Both the position numbers and the translations under genes were made by a program. From contig JAGQKQ010000088.1 of NCBI GenBank assembly GCA_020430005.1, forward strand, positions 1 to 7,324: a stretch of 7,324 nucleotides of DNA, written 5' to 3'. How positions within the stretch are numbered: the stretch's first letter is position 1; each line of letters starts with the position of its first letter. Below, piece by piece: positions 1-5,869 of the stretch. The notes beneath the pieces were generated by a model, which worked only from the letters and a program-made list of their open reading frames with translations, was not told the DNA's origin and did not search any database. The stretch comes from Candidatus Omnitrophota bacterium. Its GTDB lineage: Bacteria > Omnitrophota > Gorgyraeia > Zapsychrales > Zapsychraceae.

Positions 1-281
1 CATTTATCAAACACTTCTTTTCCATCAACGGCCACGATGATATGGAACAATGAAATTTGATTAGCGTCTTTGGATAACTTATACCCGCCCCCCGGACCCG
101 GCACGGCATTCAAAAGCCCTTCACGGGCTAATTTTTGAAAAATCTTTCTTGTTGAAGCCTCCGGGACTTTAGCCTTTTTACATAAGTCTTTGGCCAAAAA
201 AGGCTCTTGATAATGATCAACCGGCAATCGTGTCAGCGCCCTGAGAACATACTCGCAACCTTTGGAATATACTTTAAACAT
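1..281 (-). CDS. Rrf2-family transcriptional regulator (3' end cut by window edge)
   Basis: This is a DNA-binding regulator of the Rrf2 family (relatives: IscR, NsrR, CymR), which commonly senses iron-sulfur, nitric oxide, redox or sulfur status. Ninety-three residues are visible. The N-terminus (SKGCEYVLRAL) matches the family's opening helix, usually TKGRYALRAL. A winged helix-turn-helix follows: a recognition-helix region near residues 39-53 (PEASTRKIFQKL) and a wing near 59-69 with the family hallmark GPGGGY. Cysteines at 9 and 34 are not the usual cluster ligands; those lie around residues 90-105 in IscR-like members and would fall just outside the window, so the effector cannot be judged. 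The start at 281 has an AGGAGA Shine-Dalgarno at 291-296, 9 nt away. The gene has its own promoter with a palindrome across it, which suggests autoregulation. Whether it also controls the neighbouring metal genes is unknown. Confidence 0.93.
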   Translation of the reverse strand, partial: MFKVYSKGCEYVLRALTRLPVDHYQEPFLAKDLCKKAKVPEASTRKIFQKLAREGLLNAVPGPGGGYKLSKDANQISLFHIIVAVDGKEVFDK

Positions 282-306
282 CGCAACTTTTCTCCTAAAA
301 AATTCT

Positions 307-330
307 ATTATGGAACATTTTATCCATAAT
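307..330. promoter_or_regulatory. Palindromic operator candidate over the Rrf2-gene -10 element
   Basis: An exact 8-bp inverted repeat, ATTATGGA (307-314) and TCCATAAT (323-330), flanks an 8-bp spacer that contains the -10 hexamer on the minus strand. Allowing one extra base, the symmetry extends outward into TCTA/TAGA on either side. Rrf2 proteins bind as dimers to palindromes of roughly this size and often repress their own genes, so an autoregulatory operator is the simplest reading. The half-site does not match the IscR or NsrR consensus as I remember them. A hairpin in the transcript is less likely because the repeat starts upstream of the predicted transcription start. Confidence 0.65.
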
Positions 331-345
331 TAGAAAATTATTCAA
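307..345 (-). promoter_or_regulatory. Promoter of the Rrf2 regulator
   Basis: Reading the minus strand, a -35 element TTGAAT (340-345) is separated by exactly 17 bp from a -10 element TAAAAT (317-322), both close to the sigma-70 consensus. Transcription would start near 309-311, giving a leader of about 30 nt before the ATG at 281. Immediately upstream of the -35, positions 346-375 are almost pure A/T with A- and T-tracts, resembling an UP element. The -10 hexamer falls in the spacer of the inverted repeat at 307-330. These are direct sequence readings; promoter activity is inferred. Confidence 0.72.
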
Positions 346-423
346 GATTAATTAAATATTTTTTTTAACTTTTTAGAAAAAGACAAGCAATGAGGGGGAG
401 GATATGATTCTTAAATCCCTAAA

Positions 424-1062
424 TTACAGATGGCTTAACAACCAGATATGTTCTTTAGCCGGACATTTTCCCTTCAACCCGCCCGGAATGTCGATACTAT
501 CCATAAGCTTTACGTCATAACTTTTGCCGTAATGGCATTTGACTTCCTCATTCGTAACGGAAAAAGGCGGGCCTTCCATCAGGGATTGATCATACTCATA
601 GCTGAGCAATAACTGCGGTGCGGCGTCCGTGATCTCCATAATGTGTGCCGTATATTCATGGCGCATCGTTTCCGGTAAGGCTACTAACGCGGCTCTGTCA
701 TAAATAGCGTCAGCCGGACCCAGCGTTTTCTTCGATACATCAAAAATATTACCCACAAAAATGTCGATGTCTTTCGCGCGGTAATGAACAACCTCCCCTC
801 GTTCTGATATTTCCGGTTTGATTTTCAATTCCGCGAATAATTGTTCAATCGCCATCCGGCTGAGTTCGGCTCCGACAACCTGATAACCTTGGGAAAGCAG
901 CCAGGCCATATCAAGCGTTTTTCCGCACAACGGCAGAAACACACGACAGCCTTTGGCTAAACCAAGCCCGCTAAAATATTGAACCAATGCCGGATTGGGT
1001 TTGCTTTCATGAAACGCAATATCGTTGTTTTCCCATTTTTGAATCCAGAAGTTTATATCCAT
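424..1062 (-). CDS. tpm: Thiopurine S-methyltransferase family protein (thiol/selenium/tellurium methylation)
   Basis: This 212-residue cytoplasmic enzyme transfers a methyl group from S-adenosylmethionine to sulfur; bacterial members also methylate selenium and tellurium compounds to volatile products and can give tellurite tolerance. Visible family signatures are the opening FWIQKWENNDIAFHE (residues 5-19), the SAM-binding strand and loop RVFLPLCGKTLDMAWLL (40-56) ending in GAELS with the acidic E66, then DAIYDRAALVALP and SYEYDQSLMEGPPFSV in the second half. The length fits the family (about 218 in E. coli and Pseudomonas). An ATG at 1110 in the same frame would add 16 residues and overlap the upstream stop as ATGA. 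I prefer the ATG at 1062, because the family motif begins there and an AAAGGA ribosome site sits just upstream. It lies 44 nt after the preceding gene, probably in the same transcript. The actual substrate is not readable from sequence. Confidence 0.92.
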   Translation of the reverse strand: MDINFWIQKWENNDIAFHESKPNPALVQYFSGLGLAKGCRVFLPLCGKTLDMAWLLSQGYQVVGAELSRMAIEQLFAELKIKPEISERGEVVHYRAKDIDIFVGNIFDVSKKTLGPADAIYDRAALVALPETMRHEYTAHIMEITDAAPQLLLSYEYDQSLMEGPPFSVTNEEVKCHYGKSYDVKLMDSIDIPGGLKGKCPAKEHIWLLSHL

Positions 1063-1106
1063 TATAATCCTTTTATAACAGGGGGACGTGTAACGTACCC
1101 GATTTC

Positions 1107-1640
1107 TCATTCGCTCTCGATAAATTCAAAATAGGTACACTGATCCTCGCTGAAACCAACCTTAATCTCTTTGCCGATATGCGTAGCCAGCTTGTCGTCC
1201 GCGTCCCTTCTGGACAGCAGGTTGAGATTCCCCGCCATCACAGCAGCAAACATCTCATCATCATTGGCATAGCCGTAGGTAATACCTTTGGTATTACGGG
1301 AAAGCTGGCAAGCCAGTTTTTTCCCTTTTAACGAACCGTTCTTTATTTCAAACTCCAGCGCGCCGGACTCGGCTTTAAGAAGTTTCGCGCGCATGACTTG
1401 AATGGCCGAAAGGTCCTTGCCTTTAAAAATATCCGATACATCGGTAACAAGCTCAATTTCTTCGTCAATTCCTTCGACTTTGGTTTTTGTTGAGATCATC
1501 TGCGATTGGGGATTAATGGGAACGGCAATGCTGTTTTCCTGTGCCGCTTCCTTCTCTTCGGATACAGCTGGTGTTTCGGCGTGAACCGCCAAAGCAAAAC
1601 TGCAGACGCACAGGCAAATTAAAAATATTTTACCTTTCAT
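1107..1640 (-). CDS. Secreted protein of unknown function with two mature cysteines
   Basis: I do not recognise this 177-residue protein. Residues 1-21 form a Sec signal peptide: KGK, then a hydrophobic core rich in Leu and Cys, ending AVHA before Glu22. No lipobox is present, since the cysteines at 9, 11 and 13 lack the preceding small-residue context, so it should be a soluble periplasmic or exported protein. Residues 22-55 look like a flexible acidic linker. Residues 56-177 look like one compact, mainly beta domain with alternating hydrophobic and charged residues and two cysteines, C111 and C168, which could form a disulfide. A strong AAGGAG site (1650-1655) precedes the ATG at 1640. It stands between a metal-efflux operon and a methyltransferase and has its own candidate promoter with an inverted repeat. 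A role in envelope stress or metal response is possible only by association. Confidence 0.85.
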   Translation of the reverse strand: MKGKIFLICLCVCSFALAVHAETPAVSEEKEAAQENSIAVPINPQSQMISTKTKVEGIDEEIELVTDVSDIFKGKDLSAIQVMRAKLLKAESGALEFEIKNGSLKGKKLACQLSRNTKGITYGYANDDEMFAAVMAGNLNLLSRRDADDKLATHIGKEIKVGFSEDQCTYFEFIESE

Positions 1641-1665
1641 GTTCTTCTTCTCCTTAGCTAATGAT

Positions 1666-1690
1666 GTATAAATTTACTGTAAAATTATAC
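1666..1690. promoter_or_regulatory. 25-bp near-perfect inverted repeat with a -10-like TATAAT
   Basis: Two 12-bp arms, GTATAAATTTAC (1666-1677) and GTAAAATTATAC (1679-1690), are reverse complements with one mismatch around a single central T. On the minus strand a consensus TATAAT lies inside the outer arm (1684-1689), about 45 nt before the ATG at 1640, so the repeat would cover the -10 and the transcription start of the secreted-protein gene. No good -35 is seen at the proper distance, so the promoter may need an activator or be weak. No T-run follows on the minus strand, which argues against a terminator for the DUF2231 gene. The sequence is unlike the palindrome at 307-330, so a different regulator is implied. 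Confidence 0.55.
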
Positions 1691-1712
1691 AATTAAATAA
1701 TCGGTTTTCCCT

Positions 1713-2144
1713 TTAAAAAGCCCCTGCTCCGACACCGTATTCATAGACCATTGTCCCCCCATAATGTCCAGCTAAGGTTACCAAGACAGCTACCGCAATG
1801 ATTAGGCAAACAAAAATCGGTTTTAACCATTTCTGTTTTTCTTTATAAAGCAAATAGAGCAAAGGCAATGACATCAACGAAACCCACATTGTCCATAGCG
1901 CAAACAACCGATGGGAATCCAAAATTGGATGGCTAAGGCCTATTCTTTCTACTTCCCACATACCAGTACGAACCACAAGAGGTGTCATAAGAGCGGCCAA
2001 CACATAAAGAATAAGCGCGCTTTTATGCCAGACATCTTTTTTGTTAATAAAACTCAGCACTTCCAGAATTAATGCCGTTATGAATAACGCGACTGGAAAA
2101 TGAACCATTTTGGGATGCAGAGGCTCTAACAATTCAAGCATCAT
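1713..2144 (-). CDS. DUF2231 family four-helix membrane protein
   Basis: This 143-residue integral membrane protein of unknown biochemical role belongs to DUF2231. The hallmark is the N-terminal LHPKMVHFPVAL (residues 9-20). Four hydrophobic segments are seen near 15-34, 41-60, 79-98 and 107-126, and the C-terminus GHYGGTMVYEYGVGAG is also typical of the family. Histidines at 10, 15, 72, 78 and 127 lie at membrane edges; in this family such residues have been thought of as possible cofactor or metal ligands, but that is inference. Two ATGs are adjacent. The ribosome site GGAAAGGAG leaves only 3 nt to the first and 6 nt to the second, so translation may begin at 2141, one residue later. It follows the histidine-rich microprotein by 23 nt and is likely the last gene of the cus-type transcript or close to it. 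Confidence 0.9.
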   Translation of the reverse strand: MMLELLEPLHPKMVHFPVALFITALILEVLSFINKKDVWHKSALILYVLAALMTPLVVRTGMWEVERIGLSHPILDSHRLFALWTMWVSLMSLPLLYLLYKEKQKWLKPIFVCLIIAVAVLVTLAGHYGGTMVYEYGVGAGAF

Positions 2145-2167
2145 TATCTCCTTTCCACTCTGGAAAC

Positions 2168-2293
2168 TTAATGCGTATGCTCATGCGGATGACTATCATG
2201 ACCGGCATGATCATGTCCTGGATTAGACATAAAGAATCCATAAAGAAACAACACAACGGCCATGGCTAAGGTAATTAAAACGGATTTTCTCAT
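2168..2293 (-). CDS. Histidine-rich single-pass membrane microprotein (41 aa)
   Basis: This is a complete small gene with an ATG at 2293, a TAA at 2168 and an AAAGGA ribosome site just upstream, in the 16-nt gap after the YHS gene's stop. The product has a short basic N-terminus (MRKS), one hydrophobic helix at about residues 5-22 and an 18-residue tail with seven histidines (27, 29, 32, 35, 37, 39, 41) and several aspartates, in patterns such as HDHAGHDSH. The positive N-terminus predicts that the tail faces the periplasm. No clear signal-peptidase site is seen, so it is probably membrane anchored. The tail looks able to bind Cu, Ni, Zn or Ag ions, and the position inside a metal-efflux operon suggests a buffer or hand-over role. 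I know of no named family for it. Confidence 0.82.
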   Translation of the reverse strand: MRKSVLITLAMAVVLFLYGFFMSNPGHDHAGHDSHPHEHTH

Positions 2294-2309
2294 AATTCCT
2301 TTTCTTTAA

Positions 2310-2699
2310 TTAATGGTCATGATCTTCATGATTATGATCATGCTCTGCATTCTCTAACTCTAACTCTTCGTTTATTTTCTTTATAAACTTTTCCGGATCC
2401 TTCTGGAAATCTTTAGCGCACATGGAACAGCAAAGATTGTAAATTTTTCCATCATATTCGATTTGATACGGGTCGCCCATATCCTCGCCAATCTCTTCTC
2501 CGCTGACCGGACAGATTTTATTACCGACTTCAATGGCCTCTGATTCATCCGCATCCCCTTCATGCTCATGCTCCATCATTCCATGCTCTTCCATCATCGA
2601 ACCTTTATGTTCGCTGTGCTCGTGCCCTTCGGAAGCAAAAGCATAACCGGAAGATATTAGTAAAACTCCTAACCCAAAAACAATTAACTTTGATTTCAT
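2310..2699 (-). CDS. Secreted YHS-like metal-binding protein with His/Met-rich arms
   Basis: This 129-residue periplasmic protein is a likely metal carrier or buffer. Residues 1-22 form a signal peptide ending YAFA. Residues 24-47 are rich in His and Met (H26, H28, H31, H39, H44, H46; MM at 35-36 and 41-42). Residues 61-109 form a YHS-like domain: CPVSGEEI with C63, then YDGKIYNLCCSMC with C90, C91 and C94, then KDFQKDPEKFIKKI. The C-terminus ends in five alternating histidines (120, 122, 124, 127, 129). YHS domains occur in copper-transporting ATPases and related metal proteins. Its ATG overlaps the cusA stop as ATGA, indicating translational coupling, and AAGGAG inside the end of cusA supports the start. 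It occupies the functional slot that CusF or SilE fills in enterobacterial systems, though it is not homologous to CusF by eye. Metal identity is inferred from the neighbouring pump. Confidence 0.88.
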   Translation of the reverse strand: MKSKLIVFGLGVLLISSGYAFASEGHEHSEHKGSMMEEHGMMEHEHEGDADESEAIEVGNKICPVSGEEIGEDMGDPYQIEYDGKIYNLCCSMCAKDFQKDPEKFIKKINEELELENAEHDHNHEDHDH

Positions 2700-5600
2700 T
2701 TTATCTTCTCCTTTTTTAGTTCTCTTTCCTTAACCCAACTATATAAAACCGGCACTAGAATTAAATTTGCCAATGTCGCCGTAATTAGCCCTCCTACCGT
2801 CGGCGCGGCCATCGGCTTCATAATCTCTGAACCTGTTCCGCTGGAAAACATAACAGGCAATAGCGCTATAATTGTTGTCATGGTTGTCATCATGGCCGGC
2901 CTTACCCTCATTAAACCCGCATCAACAACCGTTTTTCTTATCTCTTCAACTGTTTTGGGTAACCGCTCCTTAAACAGATTTTCCAGCGTCGACAACAGAA
3001 CAACCGCGTTATCTGTCGCCACACCAAACAAAGCGATAAAGCCAACCCATACCGCGGTTGAAAAGCGGAAGTTTAACATGAACAGTAAAATAATTCCGCC
3101 CGTTAATGATATTGGCAAAACAGCCGTGAGAATTCCCAAAACCTTAAAATCTTTAAAGGCTATGTATAAAAGAATCAAAATAACCATCAGGGCGATCATC
3201 ATCGATGGAATTAAACGTTTGCGGGATTCCATTTCAGACTCAAATTGTCCCGACCAATTAATGAAATAGCCCGGTGGCATTTTAAGCCTTTCTTCATTGA
3301 TGGCTTTCTTAACCGCGCCCTTCGCGTTCTCCACAAAATCCACCAACCCCACTTTACTTTGATCCACGCCGACAAATACGCGGGCATAGGGCATCGTATT
3401 TTCTGAAAGAATCATGGAAGGTCCCGGCACTTTCTTAAATTCCACAAGCTGGGCCAATGGAATCTGAGCGGGCTTGGGCCCTTTGGCCCACTTCCAACGC
3501 GTCGGCACAAAAATACGCTTCAGCGCTTCCGGATTATCACGAAGTTCCCGCATATAACGGACACGCACAGGATAACGCTCCCGGCCTTCCACCGTTGTGG
3601 TAATATTCATTCCACCCACCCCGCTCATTACGAGATCTTGAATGTCTTGAACATGAATACCGTATCGGGCCGCTTCTTCCCGGTTAATTTCCATTTCAAA
3701 ATAAGGACGACCGCCAACACGTTCTGCGTACGGTGTAACAGCTCCATCGACTTTACTCACAATTCCCTCAAGCTGAATCCCGATTTTCTCAATCTCTTTT
3801 AAATCCGGACCAAAAACTTTGATGCCGACAGGCGTCTGGATTCCTGTTGCCAGCATATCAATCCTGTTACGGATCGGCTGCGTCATAATAGGACTGACGC
3901 CGGGCATTTTAGTCTTTGCCTGGATTTCTCCGATCAGTTTCTCGCGGGTCATCCCCTTTCGCCAATATTTTTTGTCTTTGAGATTGACGATGGTTTCGAC
4001 CATCGTCACCGGTGCGGGATCGGTCGCTGTTTCCGCCCGTCCCAATTTACCAACAACCCGTTCGACTTCAGGAAACTCTTTTTTGATAATAATATTTTGT
4101 TTACTCATAATCTCGTGGACCTGTGTTAACGACGCTCCCGGCAAAAGAACCGGCATAAATAATAAATCTCCTTCATTAAGCGGCGGCATAAATTCCTGTT
4201 TCATAATAGAACCGACCCCCAAACCTAAAACCAATACAACAATCGATACAATGATGACAATCTTTTTTCGGCTTAGCGAACGTTCCAGAAACGGCTGATA
4301 ATATTTCCTTAGAAACTGCGCTGTCTTATTTTCTTCTACGGGTCTCAGCTTTCCCCGAAGAAGGTAATAACACAATGTCGGTAACAACGTCAGGGCTATA
4401 ATAGCGGCACCGATCATCGCAAAGGTTTTGGTATAGGCCAGCGGAGAAAATAATTTTCCCGCCTGTCCCGTTAATACAAAAACCGGGATGAATCCCACAA
4501 TCGTCGTCAACAAAGCAAATAACACAGGGCGCCCGACTTCTTGCGATGATTGAATACACACATCCAATCGATCCTCCGGTGTCAATTGCTCGACACCTCT
4601 TTCTTTTCTGCGTTCAACCAGCTTGCTATAAACATTTTCTACAATCACGCAGCCCGAATCAACCATGACACCGATGGCAATCGCAATACCGCCTAAAGAC
4701 ATAATATTGGCATCGACCCTGAACAATTTCATAAAGATAAACGCGATCAACACACCGACAGGTAAAACCATCGATATTACAACACTCCCGCGAAAATGAA
4801 GTAAGAATACCAAAATAACAAAAATCGTAATGATGATTTCCTGCGTAAGCGCACTGTTTAATGTATGGAGTGATCTTTTAATTAACCCTGTCCGATCATA
4901 AAATGGCACTATCTTCACGCCCTCAGGAAGACCGACAGAAATTTCTTCTATTTTCTGCTTAACTCTCTCAATAACCTTTAGGGGATTTTCTCCGAAGCGC
5001 ATGACCACAACACCGCCGGTCACCTCCCGGCCTTCCTTATCCAAAACACTTCTGCGAAAGTCCGGGCCCAAAACAACACTTCCAATATCCTTGATCGTAA
5101 TCGGTGTTCCTTCATGCACCCCGACAACAATATTTTCAATGTCTTTAATTGTTTTAATAAAACCAAGCCCGCGCACGACATATTCAACGCCGCCTTCTTC
5201 AAACACCTTTGCGCCAACATCAATATTGGACATCTTTATGGCTTCCATCACATGGAGCAGACTTATTTCATAAGCAAAAAGTTTATTGGGATCAACATCC
5301 ACTTGATACTGTTTAACATAACCGCCGACACTGGCAACCTCCGAAACACCCGATACACTTGTTAATTGATAACGGACATACCAATCCTGAATAGAACGTA
5401 ATTCTTCCAACGTGTAATTTTTACCCTCAACGGTGTACCATAATATCTGCCCCAAGGCTGTGGCATCCGGGCCAAGGGTAACAACCGCGTCTTGTGGAAT
5501 ATCTTTTTTAGCAAAGTCCAAACGTTCCAATACCCGTGTTCTTGCCCAATAATAATCCGTTCCCTGCTCAAAGATCATATTGACGAGTCCAAATCCAAAT

Positions 5601-5860
5601 CCGGATGAAGAACGTACGACTTTTACTTTAGGGGTCCCCATCAAACCTGTCGTTAATGGATAAATCACCTGATCTTCGATGTCCTGCGGACTTCGTCCGG
5701 GCCAGTCGGCGTAAACAATAACCTGCAGCTCACCAATGTCGGGAATGGCGTCGACAGGAGTTTTCTTCATCGAGAAAATCCCGAGGAAAATTATCAGCAC
5801 AAAGGACGCAACAACCAAAAATCTGTTTTTTAAACATCCTTCTATAATTTTGTTAATCAT
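2696..5860 (-). CDS. cusA: CusA-like heavy-metal RND efflux pump (Cu/Ag type)
   Basis: This 1054-residue inner membrane proton-driven pump exports metal through the adaptor and outer membrane channel. The length equals E. coli CusA (1047) almost exactly. TM1 lies near 14-30, TM2-6 near 341-499, TM7 near 533-550 and TM8-12 near 884-1043, with large periplasmic loops at 31-340 and 551-883. TM4 contains AIGVMVDSGCVIVEN, the AIG-x3-D form of the monovalent-metal subgroup, with the proton-relay aspartate D401. The three methionines of the CusA metal site are all present: M569 (LLFMP), M620 (APVTMVE) and M669 (RNRIDML). Of the relay methionines, M387, M399, M482 and M1014 are kept, while the M410/M501 pair corresponds to I406/C497. 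E939 and K984 of CusA correspond to D950 and A989. The ATG at 5860 uses GGGAGA overlapping the cusB stop 9 nt upstream. Copper or silver is the best-supported substrate; zinc/cobalt (CzcA-type) is less likely. Confidence 0.95.
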   Translation of the reverse strand: MINKIIEGCLKNRFLVVASFVLIIFLGIFSMKKTPVDAIPDIGELQVIVYADWPGRSPQDIEDQVIYPLTTGLMGTPKVKVVRSSSGFGFGLVNMIFEQGTDYYWARTRVLERLDFAKKDIPQDAVVTLGPDATALGQILWYTVEGKNYTLEELRSIQDWYVRYQLTSVSGVSEVASVGGYVKQYQVDVDPNKLFAYEISLLHVMEAIKMSNIDVGAKVFEEGGVEYVVRGLGFIKTIKDIENIVVGVHEGTPITIKDIGSVVLGPDFRRSVLDKEGREVTGGVVVMRFGENPLKVIERVKQKIEEISVGLPEGVKIVPFYDRTGLIKRSLHTLNSALTQEIIITIFVILVFLLHFRGSVVISMVLPVGVLIAFIFMKLFRVDANIMSLGGIAIAIGVMVDSGCVIVENVYSKLVERRKERGVEQLTPEDRLDVCIQSSQEVGRPVLFALLTTIVGFIPVFVLTGQAGKLFSPLAYTKTFAMIGAAIIALTLLPTLCYYLLRGKLRPVEENKTAQFLRKYYQPFLERSLSRKKIVIIVSIVVLVLGLGVGSIMKQEFMPPLNEGDLLFMPVLLPGASLTQVHEIMSKQNIIIKKEFPEVERVVGKLGRAETATDPAPVTMVETIVNLKDKKYWRKGMTREKLIGEIQAKTKMPGVSPIMTQPIRNRIDMLATGIQTPVGIKVFGPDLKEIEKIGIQLEGIVSKVDGAVTPYAERVGGRPYFEMEINREEAARYGIHVQDIQDLVMSGVGGMNITTTVEGRERYPVRVRYMRELRDNPEALKRIFVPTRWKWAKGPKPAQIPLAQLVEFKKVPGPSMILSENTMPYARVFVGVDQSKVGLVDFVENAKGAVKKAINEERLKMPPGYFINWSGQFESEMESRKRLIPSMMIALMVILILLYIAFKDFKVLGILTAVLPISLTGGIILLFMLNFRFSTAVWVGFIALFGVATDNAVVLLSTLENLFKERLPKTVEEIRKTVVDAGLMRVRPAMMTTMTTIIALLPVMFSSGTGSEIMKPMAAPTVGGLITATLANLILVPVLYSWVKERELKKEKIK

Positions 5861-5869
5861 ATTTTCTCC

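Larger units (their letters stand above)
282..423. other. Intergenic region between the methyltransferase gene and the Rrf2 gene
   Basis: This 142-bp AT-rich gap holds the Rrf2 promoter, operator and ribosome binding site described separately. I looked for a rho-independent terminator of the upstream genes just after the stop at 424 and found only short weak stems (for example GATT/AATC around 407-418) without a following T-run, so no terminator is called. On the opposite strand a purine-rich GGGGGAGG lies before an ATG at 404, but the reading frame behind it is a short shadow of the methyltransferase gene. Confidence 0.6.

Noticed and set aside
404..520. Plus-strand reading frame of 38 codons preceded by GGGGGAGG
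   Set aside because: The purine-rich sequence looks like a ribosome site, but most of the frame lies antisense to the end of the methyltransferase gene, and the peptide has no recognisable features; no plus-strand promoter was seen.
1083..1100. Hairpin with ACGT arms and GGG/CCC between the secreted-protein and methyltransferase genes, considered as a terminator
   Set aside because: The stem has a bulge and a 3-base loop, and no T-run follows on the minus strand; the ribosome site for the next gene comes shortly after.
1691..1735. GGGGCTTTTT at the end of the DUF2231 gene as a terminator
   Set aside because: Only a 3-bp stem (AGC/GCT) can be formed before the T-run, which is too weak to call.
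2880..3269. Plus-strand open frame of 129 codons inside cusA
   Set aside because: It is antisense to strongly conserved RND coding sequence; its amino-acid make-up (many Ile, Thr, Lys) reflects reversed codons, and no ribosome site is seen.
3819..4298. Plus-strand open frame of 159 codons inside cusA
   Set aside because: It lies opposite the metal-site region of the pump, where the minus-strand reading is unmistakable; no sign of independent coding.
4326..4559. Alternative minus-strand frame within cusA with several cysteines
   Set aside because: It overlaps the conserved TM4-TM6 region of the pump in another frame; the Cys content is a frame artefact.
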